Numbered from the stretch's first letter, positions 13,331 to 25,890 are shown. The stretch: DNA of 64,000 nucleotides from Hydractinia symbiolongicarpus (GCF_029227915.1 NC_079884.1:31684001-31748000); one strand, 5' to 3'. A program made the numbers and translations. Notes: generated by a model not told the origin, from the sequence alone.

Positions 13331-14345
13331 TGATGAGACGCTAAATGAAAGAGGTTTAATCGCCGGCAAACGAAAACCAGCGATTTCCCCTAAATCCCGG
13401 GCTTGGCCCGTGTAGTCGAATGTATACAAAGAAAGTACCCACGGAGTAAACTCATTTTCCGAACGATTTTTTAAATTATTTTTTCACCACTAAAACGCAT
13501 GAGACTTGTAGTTTTCAAAAATGTTTTCATTTTTGATGAGACGCTAAATGAAAGAGGTTTAATTGCCGGCAAACGAAAACCAGCGATTTCCCCTAAATCC
13601 CGGGCTTGGCCCGTGTAGTCGAATGTATACAAAAAAAGTACCCAGGGAGTAAACTCATTTCCCGAACGATTTTTATTTTTTTTTTCACCACTAAAGCCCA
13701 TGAGACTTGTAGTTTTTAAAAATGTTTTCATTTTTGATGAGCGCTGAATAAAAGAAGTTTAATCGCCGCCAAACGAAAACCCGCGAATTCCCGTAAATCC
13801 CGGGCTTGGCTCGTATAGTCAAAAGTATACAAAAAAAGTACCCAGGGAGTAAACTCATTTCCCGAACGATTTTTTAATTTATTTTTTCACCACTAAAACG
13901 CATGAGACTTGTAGTATTCAAAAATATTTTCATTTTTGATGAGACGCTAAATGAAAGAGGTTTAATCGCCGGCAAACCAAAACCAGCGATTTCCCCTAAA
14001 TACCGGGCTTGGCCCGTGTAGTCGAATGTATACAAAGAAAGTACCCACGGAGTAAACTCATTTTCCGAACGATTTTTTAAATTATTTTTTCACCACTAAA
14101 ACGCATGAGACTTGTAGTTTTCAAAAATGTTTTCATTTTTGATGAGACGCTAAATGAAAGAGGTTTAATCGCCGGCAAACGAAAACCAGCGATTTCCCCT
14201 AAATCCCGGGCTTGGCCCGTGTAGTCGAATGTATACAAAGAAAGTACCCAGGGAGTAAACTCATTTCCCGAACGATTTTTTAATTTTTTTTTCACCACTA
14301 AAGCCCATGAGACTTGTAGTTTTTAAAAATGTTTTCATTTTTGAT
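12820..14345 (+). repeat. Three-unit tandem, 606 bp period, about 2.5 copies
   Basis: Copies begin near 12820, 13426 and 14032 (the last partial). CGCCGCCAAACG with CCGCGAATTCCC occurs at about 13158 and 13764, and GTAGTATTCAAAAATA at about 13304 and 13910, both exactly 606 bp apart. The third copy breaks off at about 14345, where GATGGGACTCTG replaces GATGAGCGCTG. A small difference, TACCGGG for CCCGGG near 14000, separates copies. Confidence 0.87.
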
Positions 14346-15760
14346 GGGACTCTGAATAAAAGAAGTTTAATCGCCGGCAAAGGAAAACCCGCGATTTCGC
14401 GTAAATCCCGGGCTTGGCCCGTATAGTCGAATGTATACAAAGAAAGTACCCTGTGAGTAAACTAATTTCCAAAACGATTTTTTAAATTATCTTTTCACCA
14501 CTAAAATGCATGAGACTTGTAGTTTTTAAAAATGTTTTCATTTTTGATTAGACACTAAATAAAAGAAGTTTAATCACCGGCAAACAAAAACCCGCCATTT
14601 CCCGTAAATCCCGGGCTTGGCCCGTATAGTCAAAAGTATACAAAGAAAGTACCCAGGGAGTAAACTCATTTCTCGAACGATTTTTTATATTATTTTTTCA
14701 CCACTAAAACGCATGAGACTTGTAGTTTTCAAAAATGTTTTCATTGTTGATGGGACGCTGAATAAAAGAAGTTTAATCGCCGGCAAACGAAAACCCGCGA
14801 TTTCCCGTAAATCCCGGACTCGGCCCGTATAGTCAAAAGTATACAAAGAAAGTACCCAGGGAGTAAACTCATTTTCCGAACGATTTTTTAAATTATTTTT
14901 CACCACTAAAACGCATGAGACTTGTAGTTTTCAAAAATGTTTTCATTTTTGATGAGACGCTTAATGAAAGAGGTTTAATCGCCGGCAAACGAAAACCAGC
15001 GATTTCCCCTAAATCCCGGGCTTGTCCCGTGTAGTCGAATGTATACAAAGAAAGTACCCAGGGAGTAAACTCATTTCCCGAACGATTTTTTAATTTTTTT
15101 TTTTCACCACTTAAGCCCATGAGACTTGTAGTTTTTAAAAATGTCTTCATTTTTGATGAGCGCTAAATAAAAGAAGTTTAATCGCCGGCAAACGAAAAAC
15201 CGCGATTTCCCGTAAATCCCGGACTCGGCCCGTATAGTGAAAAGTATACAAAGAAAGTACCCAGGGAGTAAACTCATTTTTCGAACGATTTTTTAAATTA
15301 TTTTTGCACCACTAAAACGCATGAGACTTGTAGTTTTCAAAAATGTTTTCATTTTTGATGAGACGCTAAATGAAAGAGGTTTAATCGCCGGCAAACGAAA
15401 ACCAGCGATTTCCCCTAAATCCCGGGCTTGGCCGTGTAGTCGAATGTATACAAAAAAAGTACCCAGGGAGTAAACTCATTTCCCGAACGATTTTTTAATT
15501 TTTTTTTTCACCACTAAAACCCATGAGACTTGTAGTTTTTAAAAATGTTTTCATTTTTGATGAGTGCTGAATAAAAGAAGTTTAATCGCCGGCAAACGAA
15601 AACCCGCGAATTCCCGTAAATCCTGGGCTTGGCTCGTATAGTCAAAAGTATGCAAAGAAAGTACCCAGGGAGTAAACTCATTTCCCGAACGATTTTTTAA
15701 TTTATTTTTTCACCACTAAAACGCATGAGACTTGTAGTATTCAAAAATATTTTCATTTTT
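14120..15760 (+). repeat. Twelve-unit-spaced pair, copy 2
   Basis: Second copy of 11690-13330 (offset 2430 bp). It overlaps the end of the 606 bp tandem and the start of the 8-unit dimer, so the duplications are nested and happened in succession. Private changes include CATTGTTGATGGG near 14741 and TTTTTGCACC near 15300. Confidence 0.82.
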
Positions 15761-16469
15761 GAAGAGACGCTGAATAAAAGAAGTTTAATTGCCGGAAAAC
15801 GAAAACCTGCGATTTCCCGTAAATCCTGGACTCGGCCCGTATAGTCAAAAGTGTACAAAGAAAGTACCCAGGGAGTAAACTCATTTCCCAAACGATTAAT
15901 TAATTTATTATTTCACCACGAAAGCCTATGAGACTTGTAGTTTTCAAAAATGTTTTCATTTTTGATGAGACGCTGAATAAAAGAAGTTTAATCGCCGGCA
16001 AAGGAAAACCCGCGATTTCCCGTAAATCCCGGGCTTCGCCCGTATATTCGAATGTATACAAAGCAAGTACCCTGTGAGTAAACTCATTTCCAAAACGATT
16101 TTTTAAATTATCTTTTCACCACTAAAACGCATGAGACTTGTAGTTTTCAAAAATATTTTCATTTTTGATGAGACGCTGAATAAAAGAAGTTTAATCGCCG
16201 GCAAACGAAAACCCGCCATTTCCTGTAAACCCCGGGCTTGGCCCGTATAGTCAAAAGTATACAAGGAAAGTACCCGGGGTGTAAACTCATTTCCCGAATG
16301 ATTTTTTAAATTATTTTTCACCACTAAAACGCATGAGACTTGTAGTTTTCAAAAATGTTTTCATTTTTGATGAGACGCTAATTGAAAGAGGTTTAATCGC
16401 CGGCAAACGAAAACCAGCGATTTCCCGTAAATCCCGGGCTTAGCCCGTATAGTCGAATGTATACAAAGA
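14850..16469 (+). repeat. Eight-unit HOR dimer, copy 1
   Basis: Adjacent copy of 16470-18096, period 1620 bp (8 units). Shared private features are CCACTTAAGCCC near 15110 and 16730, GGCCGTGTAG (one C lost) near 15432 and 17052, AATCCTGGGCTTGGCTCG near 15622 and 17242, GAAGAGACGCTG near 15761 and 17381, GCCGGAAAACG, and the TTAATTAA linker at 15893 and 17513. Confidence 0.9.
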
Positions 16470-18096
16470 AAGTACCCAGGGAGTAAACTCATTTTCCGAA
16501 CGATTTTTTAAATTATTTTTCACCACTAAAATGCATGAGACTTGTAGTTTTCAAAAATGTTTTCATTTTTGATGAGACGCTTGATGAAAGAGGTTTAATC
16601 GCCGGCAAACGAAAACCAGCGATTTCCCCTAAATCCCGGGCTTGTCCCGTGTAGTCGAATGTATACAAAGAAAGTACCCAGGGAGTAAACTCATTTCCCG
16701 AACGATTTTTTAAATTTTTTTTTTCACCACTTAAGCCCATGAGACTTGTAGTTTTTAAAAATGTCTTCATTTTTGATGAGCGCTAAATAAAAGAAGTTTA
16801 ATCGCCGGCAAACGAAAACCCGCAATTTCCCGTAAATCCCGGACTCGGCCCGTATAGTCAAAAGTATACAAAGAAAGTACCCAGGGAGTAAACTCATTTT
16901 TCGAACGATTTTTTAAATTATTTTTTCACCACTAAAACGCATGAGACTTGTAGTTTTCAAAAATGTTTTCATTTTTGATGAGACGCTAAATGAAAGAGGT
17001 TTAATCGCCGGCAAACGAAAACCAGCGATTTCCCCTAAATCCCGGGCTTGGCCGTGTAGTTGAATGTATACAAAAAAAGTACCCAGGGAGTAAACTCATT
17101 TCCCGAACGATTTTTTAATTTTTTTTTTCACCACTAAAGCCCATGAGACTTGTAGTTTTTAAAAATGTTTTCATTTTTGATGAGTGCTGAATAAAAGAAG
17201 TTTAATCGCCGGCAAACGAAAACCCGCGAATTCCCGTAAATCCTGGGCTTGGCTCGTATAGTCAAAAGTATGCAAAGAAAGTACCCAGGGAGTAAACTCA
17301 TTTCCCGAACGATTTTTTAATTTATTTTTTCACCACTAAAACGCATGAGACTTGTAGTATTCAAAAATATTTTCATTTTTGAAGAGACGCTGAATAAAAG
17401 AAGTTTAATTGCCGGAAAACGAAAACCTGCGATTTCCCGTAAATCCTGGACTCGGCCCGTATAGTCAAAAGTGTACAATGAAAGTACCCAGGGAGTAAAC
17501 TCATTTCCCAAACGATTAATTAATTTATTATTTCACCACAAAAGCCTATGAGACTTGTAGTTTTCAAAAATGTTCTCATTTTTGATTAGACGCTGAATAA
17601 AAGAAGTTTAATCGCCGGCAAAGGAAAACCCGCGATTTCCCGTAAATCCCGGGCTTCGCCCGTATAGTCGAATGTATACAAAGAAAGTACCCTGTGAGTA
17701 AACTCATTTCCAAAACGATTTTTTAAATTATCTTTTCACCACTAAAACGCATGAGACTTGTAGTTTTCAAAAATATTTTCATTTTTGATGAGACGCTGAA
17801 TAAAAGAAGTTTAATCGCCGGCAAACGAAAACCCGCCATTTCCTGTAAACCCCGGGCTTGGCCCGTATAGTCAAAAGTATACAAGGAAAGTACCCGGGGT
17901 GTAAACTCATTTCCCGAACGATTTTTTAAATTATTTTTCACCACTAAAACGCATGAGACTTGTAGTTTTCAAAAATGTTTTCATTTTTGATGAGACGCTA
18001 AATGAAAGAGGTTTAATCGCCGGCAAACGAAAACCAGCGATTTCCCGTAAATCCCGGGCTTGGCCCGTATAGTCGAATGTATACAAAGAAAGTACC
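16470..18096 (+). repeat. Eight-unit HOR dimer, copy 2
   Basis: Directly follows copy 1 with the same unit order; a third copy of this 8-unit block lies at about 20726-22352 (offset 4256 bp). The CCACGAAAGCC (copies 1 and 3, near 15914 and 21790) or CCACAAAAGCC (copy 2, near 17534) variant separates the copies. The junction with the next block is at about 18097, where CCCAGGGAG changes to CCCTGTGAG. Confidence 0.9.
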
Positions 18097-18099
18097 CTG

Positions 18100-18911
18100 T
18101 GAGTAAACTCATTTCCAAAACGATTTTTTAAATTATCTTTTCACCACTAAAACGCATGAGACTTGTAGTTTTCAAAAATGTTTTCATTTTTGACTAGACA
18201 CTGAATAAAAGAAGTTTAATCACCGGCAAACGAAAAGCCGCCATTTTCCGTAAATCCCGGGCTTGGCCCGTATAGTCAAAAGTATACAAAGAAAGTACCC
18301 AGGGAGTAAACTCATTTCCCGAACGATTTTTTATATTATTTTTTCACCACTAAAACGCATGAGACTTGTAGTTTTCAAAAATGTTTTCATTTTTGATGGG
18401 ACTCTGAATAAAAGAAGTTTAATCGCCGGCAAAGGAAAACCCGCGATTTCCCGTAATTCCCGGGCTTGGCCCGTATAGTCGAATGTATACAAAGAAAGTA
18501 CCCTGTGAGTAAACTAATTTCCAAAACGATTTTTTAAATTATCTTTTCACCACTAAAACGCATGAGACTTGTAGTTTTCAAAAATGTTTTCATTTTTGAC
18601 TAGACACTGAATAAAAGAAGTTTAATCACCGGCAAACGAAAAGCCGCCATTTTCCGTAAATCCCGGGCTTGGCCCGTATAGTCAAAAGTATACAAAGAAA
18701 GTACCCAGGGAGTAAACTCATTTCCCGAACGATTTTTTATATTATTTTTTCAGCACTAAAACGCATGAGACTAGTAGTTTTCAAAAATGTTTTCATTTTT
18801 GATGGGACTCTGAATAAAAGAAGTTTAATCGCCGGCAAAGGAAAACCCGCGATTTCCCGTAATTCCCGGGCTTGGCCCGTATAGTCGAATGTATACAAAG
18901 AAAGTACCCTG
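18100..18911 (+). repeat. Two-unit tandem duplication, 406 bp
   Basis: GACTAGACAC at 18194 recurs at 18600, and the following GATGGGACTCTG and CCGTAATTCCCGGG units repeat with the same 406 bp step. The second copy has CAGCACTAAA and GACTAGTAG where the first has CACCACTAAA and GACTTGTAG. The related block at 20336-23361 has this pair only once, so the duplication followed the large one or was lost there. Confidence 0.9.
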
Positions 18912-19511
18912 TGAGTAAACTAATTTCCAAAACGATTTTTTAAATTATCTTTTCACCACTAAAATGCATGAGACTTGTAGTTTTCAAAAATGTTTTCATT
19001 TTTGATGAGACGCTGAATAAAAGAAGTTTAATCGCCGGCAAACGAAAACCCGCGATTTCCCGTAAATCCCGGACTCGGCCCGTATAGTCAAAAGTATACA
19101 AAGAAAGTACCCAGGGAGTAAACTCATTTTCCGAACGATTTTTTAAATTATTTTTCACCACTAAAACGCATGAGACTTGTAGTTTTCAAAAATGTTTTCA
19201 TTTTTGATGAGACGCTTAATGAAAGAGGTTTAATCGCCGGCAAACGAAAACCAGCGATTTCCCCTAAATCCCTGGCTTGGCCCGTGTAGTCGAATGTATA
19301 CAAAGAAAGTACCCAGGGAGTAAACTCATTTCCCGAACGATTTTTTAAATTTATTTTTGACCACTACAGCCCATGAGACTTGTAGTTTTTAAAAATGTCT
19401 TCATTTTGGATGAGCGCTGAATAAAAGAAGTTTAATCGCCGGCAAACGAAAACCCGCGATTTCCCGTAAATCCCGGACTCAGCCCGTATAGTCAAAAGTA
19501 TACAAAGAAAG

Positions 19512-20335
19512 TACCCAGGGAGTAAACTCATTTTCCGAACGATTTTTTAATTTATTTTTTCACCACTAAAACGCATGAGACTTGTAGTATTCAAAAATAT
19601 TTTCATTTTTGATGAGACGCTGAATAAAAGAAGTTTAATTGCCGGCAAACGAAAACCTGCGATTTCCCGTAAATCCCGGACTCGGCCCGTATAGTCAAAA
19701 GTATACAAAGAAAGTAACCAGGGAGTAAACTCATTTCCCAAACGATTAATTAATTTATTATTTCACCACTAAAGCCTATGAGACTTGTAGTTTTTAAAAA
19801 TATTTTCATTTTTGAGGAGACGCTGAATAAAAGAAGTTTAATCGCCAGCACAGGAAACCCCGCGATTTCCCGTAAATCCCGGGCTTGGCCCGTATAGTCG
19901 AATGTATACAAAGAAAGTACCCTGTGAGTAAACTCATTTCCAAAACGATTTTTCAAAATATCTTTTCACCACTAAAACGCATGAGACTTGTAGTTTTCAA
20001 AAATGTTTTCATTTTTGATGAGACGCTGAATAAAAGAAGTTTAATCGCCGGCAAACGAAAACCCGCCATTTCCTGTAAACCCCGGGCTTGGCCCGTATAG
20101 TCAAAAGTATACAAGGAAAGTACCCGGGGTGTAAACTCATTTCCCGAACGATTTTTTAAATTATTATTTCACCACTAAAGCCCATGAGACTTGTAGTTTT
20201 CAAAAATGTTTTCATTTTTGATGAGACGCTTAATGAAAGAGGTGTAATCGCCGGCAAACGAAAACCAGCGATTTCCCCTAAATCCCGGGCTTGGCCCGTA
20301 TAGTCGAATGTATACAAAGAAAGTGCCCTGTGAGT
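19512..20335 (+). repeat. Four units between copies of block Z
   Basis: Includes another TTAATTAA linker unit (19743), a private GAGGAGACGCTG unit with CGCCAGCACAGG (about 19813-19855), and the CCCGGGGTGTAAAC unit with TTATTATTTCACC (20120-20170) that later becomes common in region B. No gene. Confidence 0.83.
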
Positions 20336-23300
20336 AAACTCATTTCCAAAACGATTTTATAAATTATCTTTTCACCACTAAAACGCATGAGACTTGTAGT
20401 TTTCAAAAATATTTTCATTTTTGATGAGACGCTGAATAAAAGAAGTTTAATCGCCGGCAAACGAAAACCCGCCATTTCCTGTAAACCCCGGGCTTGGCCC
20501 GTATAGTCAAAAGTATACAAGGAAAGTACCCGGGGTGTAAACTCATTTCCCGAACGATTTTTTAAATTATTTTTCACCACTAAAACGCATGAGACTTGTA
20601 GTTTTCAAAAATGTTTTCATTTTTGATGAGACGCTAATTGAAAGAGGTTTAATCGCCGGCAAACGAAAACCAGCGATTTCCCGTAAATCCCGGGCTTAGC
20701 CCGTATAGTCGAATGTATACAAAGAAAGTACCCAGGGAGTAAACTCATTTTCCGAACGATTTTTTAAATTATTTTTCACCACTAAAATGCATGAGACTTG
20801 TAGTTTTCAAAAATGTTTTCATTTTTGATGAGACGCTTGATGAAAGAGGTTTAATCGCCGGCAAACGAAAACCAGCGATTTCCCCTAAATCCCGGGCTTG
20901 TCCCGTGTAGTCGAATGTATACAAAGAAAGTACCCAGGGAGTAAACTCATTTCCCGAACGATTTTTTAAATTTTTTTTTTCACCACTTAAGCCCATGAGA
21001 CTTGTAGTTTTTAAAAATGTCTTCATTTTTGATGAGCGCTAAATAAAAGAAGTTTAATCGCCGGCAAACGAAAACCCGCGATTTCCCGTAAATCCCGGAC
21101 TCGGCCCGTATAGTCAAAAGTATACAAAGAAAGTACCCAGGGAGTAAACTCATTTTTCGAACGATTTTTTAAATTATTTTTTCACCACTAAAACGCATGA
21201 GACTTGTAGTTTTCAAAAATGTTTTCATTTTTGATGAGACGCTAAATGAAAGAGGTTTAATCGCCGGCAAACGAAAACCAGCGATTTCCCCTAAATCCCG
21301 GGCTTGGCCGTGTAGTCGAATGTATACAAAAAAAGTACCCAGGGAGTAAACTCATTTCCCGAACGATTTTTTAATTATTTTTTTCACCACTAAAGCCCAT
21401 GAGACTTGTAGTTTTTAAAAATGTTTTCATTTTTGATGAGTGCTGAATAAAAGAAGTTTAATCGCCGGCAAACGAAAACCCGCGAATTCCCGTAAATCCT
21501 GGGCTTGGCTCGTATAGTCAAAAGTATGCAAAGAAAGTACCCAGGGAGTAAACTCATTTCCCGAACGATTTTTTAATTTATTTTTTCACCACTAAAACGC
21601 ATGAGACTTGTAGTATTCAAAAATATTTTCATTTTTGAAGAGACGCTGAATAAAAGAAGTTTAATTGCCGGAAAACGAAAACCTGCGATTTCCCGTAAAT
21701 CCTGGACTCGGCCCGTATAGTCAAAAGTGTACAATGAAAGTACCCAGGGAGTAAACTCATTTCCCAAACGATTAATTAATTTATTATTTCACCACGAAAG
21801 CCTATGAGACTTGTAGTTTTCAAAAATGTTTTCATTTTTGATGAGACGCTGAATAAAAGAAGTTTAATCGCCGGCAAAGGAAAACCCGCGATTTCCCGTA
21901 AATCCCGGGCTTCGCCCGTATAGTCGAATGTATACAAAGAAAGTACCCTGTGAGTAAACTCATTTCCAAAACGATTTTTTAAATTATCTTTTCACCACTA
22001 AAACGCATGAGACTTGTAGTTTTCAAAAATATTTTCATTTTTGATGAGACGCTGAATAAAAGAAGTTTAATCGCCGGCAAACGAAAACCCGCCATTTCCT
22101 GTAAACCCCGGGCTTGGCCCGTATAGTCAAAAGTATACAAGGAAAGTACCCGGGGTGTAAACTCATTTCCCGAACGATTTTTTAAATTATTTTTCACCAC
22201 TAAAACGCATGAGACTTGTAGTTTTCAAAAATGTTTTCATTTTTGATGAGACGCTAAATGAAAGAGGTTTAATCGCCGGCAAACGAAAACCAGCGATTTC
22301 CCGTAAATCCCGGGCTTGGCCCGTATAGTCGAATGTATACAAAGAAAGTACCCTGTGAGTAAACTCATTTCCAAAACGATTTTTTAAATTATCTTTTCAC
22401 CACTAAAACGCATGAGACTTGTAGTTTTCAAAAATGTTTTCATTTTTGACTAGACACTGAATAAAAGAAGTTTAATCACCGGCAAACGAAAAGCCGCCAT
22501 TTTCCGTAAATCCCGGGCTTGGCCCGTATAGTCAAAAGTATACAAAGAAAGTACCCAGGGAGTAAACTCATTTCCCGAACGATTTTTTATATTATTTTTT
22601 CACCACTAAAACGCATGAGACTTGTAGTTTTCAAAAATGTTTTCATTTTTGATGGGACTCTGAATAAAAGAAGTTTAATCGCCGGCAAAGGAAAACCCGC
22701 GATTTCCCGTAATTCCCGGGCTTGGCCCGTATAGTCGAATGTATACAAAGAAAGTACCCTGTGAGTAAACTAATTTCCAAAACGATTTTTTAAATTATCT
22801 TTTCACCACTAAAATGCATGAGACTTGTAGTTTTCAAAAATGTTTTCATTTTTGATGAGACGCTGAATAAAAGAAGTTTAATCGCCGGCAAACGAAAACC
22901 CGCGATTTCCCGTAAATCCCGGACTCGGCCCGTATAGTCAAAAGTATACAAAGAAAGTACCCAGGGAGTAAACTCATTTTCCGAACGATTTTTTAAATTA
23001 TTTTTCACCACTAAAACGCATGAGACTTGTAGTTTTCAAAAATGTTTTCATTTTTGATGAGACGCTTAATGAAAGAGGTTTAATCGCCGGCAAACGAAAA
23101 CCAGCGATTTCCCCTAAATCCCTGGCTTGGCCCGTGTAGTCGAATGTATACAAAGAAAGTACCCAGGGAGTAAACTCATTTCCCGAACGATTTTTTAAAT
23201 TTATTTTTGACCACTACAGCCCATGAGACTTGTAGTTTTTAAAAATGTCTTCATTTTGGATGAGCGCTGAATAAAAGAAGTTTAATCGCCGGCAAACGAA

Positions 23301-23361
23301 AACCCGCGATTTCCCGTAAATCCCGGACTCAGCCCGTATAGTCAAAAGTATACAAAGAAAG
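20336..23361 (+). repeat. Long duplicated block Z, copy 2
   Basis: Second copy of 16080-19511, without the additional 406 bp pair. It contains a third example of the eight-unit HOR (about 20726-22352). At 23361 it switches from the CCCAGGGAG form expected from copy 1 to CCCGGGGTGTAAAC, matching 20120 onward instead (offset 3241 bp, 16 units). That switch is an in-register recombination junction. Confidence 0.9.
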
Positions 23362-24114
23362 TACCCGGGGTGTAAACTCATTTCCCGAACGATTTTTTAA
23401 ATTATTATTTCACCACTAAAGCCCATGAGACTTGTAGTTTTCAAAAATGATTTCATTTTTGATGAGACGCTTAATGAAAGAGGTTTAATCGCCGGCAAAC
23501 GAAAACCAGCGATTTCCCCTAAATCCCGGGCTTGGCCCGTGTAGCCGAATGTATACAAAGAAAGTACCCAGGGAGTAAACTCATTTCCCGAACGATTTTT
23601 TAAATTTTTTTTTTCACCACTAAAGCCCATGAGACTTGTAGTTTTTAAAAATGTCTTCATTTTTGATGAGCGCTGAATAAAAGAAGTTTAATCGCCGGCA
23701 AACGAAAACCCGCGATTTCCCGTAAATCCCGGACTCGGCCCGTATAGTCAAAAGTATACAAAGAAAGTACCCAGGGAGTAAACTCATTTTCCGAACGATT
23801 TTTCAAATTATTTTTTCACCACTAAAACGCATGAGACTTGTAGTTTTCAAAAATGTTTTCATTTTTGATGAGACGCTAAATGAAAGAGGTTTAATCGCCG
23901 GCAAACGAAAACCAGCGATTTCCCCTAAATCCCGGGCTTGGCCCGTGTAGTCGAATGTATACAAAAAAAGTACCCAGGGAGTAAACTCATTTCCCGAACG
24001 ATTTTTTAATTTTTTTTTTTCACCACGAAAGCCCATGAGACTTGTAGTTTTTAAAAATGTTTTCATTTTTGATGAGCGCTGAATAAAAGAAGTTTAATCG
24101 CCGGCAACCGAAAA
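23362..24114 (+). repeat. Transition between the two array domains
   Basis: Four units that still carry region A features (CGCTTAATG near 23468) but already have the M2/M3/M4-like order of region B (TTATTATTTCACC, GTCTTC hairpin, CCCGGACTCGG, then GCTAAATGAAAG). From here to the end the CCTATGAGAC and CCCTGTGAG types of region A are not seen. Confidence 0.75.
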
Positions 24115-25833
24115 CCCGCCATTTCCCGTAAATCCCGGACTCGGCCCGTATAGTCAAAAGTATACAAAGAAAGTACCCAGGGAGTAAACTCATTTTCCGA
24201 ACGATTTTTTAAATTATTTTTTCACCACTAAAACGCATGAGACTTGTAGTTTACAAAAATGTTTTCATTTTTGATGAGACGCTAAATGAAAGAGGTTTAA
24301 TCGCCGGCAAACGAAAACAAGCAATTTCCCCTAATTCCCGGGCTTGGCCCGTGTAGTCGAATGTATACAAAAAAAGTACCCAGGGAGTAAACTCATTTCC
24401 CGAACGATTTTTTAATTTTTTTTTTCACCACTAAAGCCCATGAGACTTGTAGTTTTTAAAAATGTTTTCATTTTTGATGAGCGCTGAATAAAAGAAGTTT
24501 AATCGCCGGCAAACGAAAACCCGCGATTTCCCCTAAATCCCGGGCTTGGCCCGTGTAGTCGAATGTATACAAAAAAGTACCCAGGGAGTAAACTCATTTC
24601 CCGAACGATTTTTTATATTATTTTTTCACCACTAAAACGCATGAGACTTGTAGTTTTCAAAACTTTTTCATTTTTGATGGGACTCTGAATAAAAGAAGTT
24701 TAATCGCCGGCAAACGAAAACCCGCGATTTCCCGTAAATCCCGGACTCGGCCTGTATAGTCAAAAGTATACAAAGAAAGTACCCAGGGAGTAAACTCATT
24801 TCGCGAACGATTTTTTAATTTATTTTTTCACCACTAAAACGCATGAGACTTGTAGTTTTCAAAAATGTTTTCATTTTTGATGAGACGCTAAATAAAAGAA
24901 GTTTAATCGCCGGCAAACGAAAACCCGCCATTTCCTGTAAACCCCGGGCTTGGCCCGTATAGTAAAAAGTATACAAGGAAAGTACCCGGGGTGTAAACTC
25001 ATTTCCCGAACGATTTTTTAAATTATTATTTCACCACTACAGCCCATGAGACTTGTAGTTTTCAAAAATGTTTTCATTTTTGATGAGACGCCTAATGAAA
25101 AAGGTTTAATCGCCGGCAAACGAAAACCAGCGATTTCCCCTAAATCCCGGGCTTGGCCCGTGTAGTCGAATGTATACAAAGAAAGTACCCAGGGAGTAAA
25201 CTCATTTCCCGAACGACTTTTTAAATTTTTTTTTTCACCACTAAAGCCCATGAGACTTGTAGTTTTTAAAAATGTCTTCATTTTTGATGAGCGCTGAATA
25301 AAAGAAGTTTACTCGCCGGCAAACGAAAACCCGCGATTTCCCGTAAATCCCGGACTCGGCCCGTATAGTCAAAAGTATACAAAGAAAGTACCCAGGGATT
25401 AAACTCATTTTCCGAACGATTTTTTAAATTATTTTTTCACCACTAAAACGCATGAGACTTGTAGTTTTCAAAAATGTTTTCATTTTTGATGAGACGCTAA
25501 ATGAAAGAGGTTTAATCGCCGGCAAACGAAAACCAGCGATTTCCCCTAAATCCGGGGCTTGGCCCGTGTAGTCGAATGTATACAAAAAAAGTACCCAGGG
25601 AGTAAACTCATTTCCCGAACGATTTTTTAATTTTTTTTTTCAACACTAAAGCCCATGAGACTTGTAGTTTTTAAAAATGTTTTCATTTTTGATGAGCGCT
25701 GAATAAAAGAAGTTTAATCGCCGGCAAACGAAAACCCGCGATTTCCCCTAAATCCCGGGAGTAAACCAGGGAGTAAACTCATTTCCCGAACGATTTTTTA
25801 ATTTTTTTTTTCACCACTAAAGCCCATGAGACT
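24115..25833 (+). repeat. Block N copy 1, with the deleted unit
   Basis: Matches 37235-38952 at an offset of 13119-13120 bp (about 65 units). Shared private features are AACAAGCAATTTCC (about 24317 and 37437), the short A run before GTACCC or GTAGCC (about 24570 and 37690), CAAAACTTTTTC (24658 and 37778), CATTTCGCGAACG (about 24800 and 37920), AATCCGGGGCTTGG, and the 171 bp unit. It ends at about 25834, where CTTGCAG replaces CTTGTAG. Confidence 0.9.
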
Positions 25834-25890
25834 TGCAGTTTTTAAAAATGTTTTCATTTTTGATGAGCGCTGAATAAAAGAGGTTTAATC
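25720..25890 (+). repeat. Deleted 171 bp monomer, example 1
   Basis: GCCGGC to GCCGGC spacing is 171 instead of 202 bp. After CCCGGG the unit reads AGTAAACCAGGGAGTAAAC: 38 bp (the CTTGGCCCG to GTACC part, including GTATAC) are replaced by a 7 bp AGTAAAC. The GGG shared by CCCGGG and CAGGGAG suggests a microhomology or template-switch event that also left a 12 bp direct repeat (GGGAGTAAACCA, then GGGAGTAAAC). Confidence 0.93.

Larger units (their letters stand above)
16080..19511 (+). repeat. Long duplicated block Z, copy 1
   Basis: Matches 20336-23361. The offset is 4256 bp (21 units) up to about 18500 and 3850 bp (19 units) after about 18911, because this copy carries an additional 406 bp tandem duplication. 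Markers are GCTAATTG (16377 and 20633), the TTAATTAA linker (17513 and 21769), GACTAGACAC (18194 and 22450), and TTGACCACTACAGCC with CATTTTGGATGAG (about 19367 and 23217). Confidence 0.9.

Noticed and set aside
20278-20580. Minus-strand open frame of 100 codons, and about fifty others of 60-87 codons on both strands with similar proteins
   Set aside because: They are the same stretch of the monomer read again and again. The unit is 202-203 bp, not a multiple of three, so frames close after about one unit; they overlap on both strands, and differences between copies include frame-changing indels. Nothing suggests a start signal, promoter or known domain.
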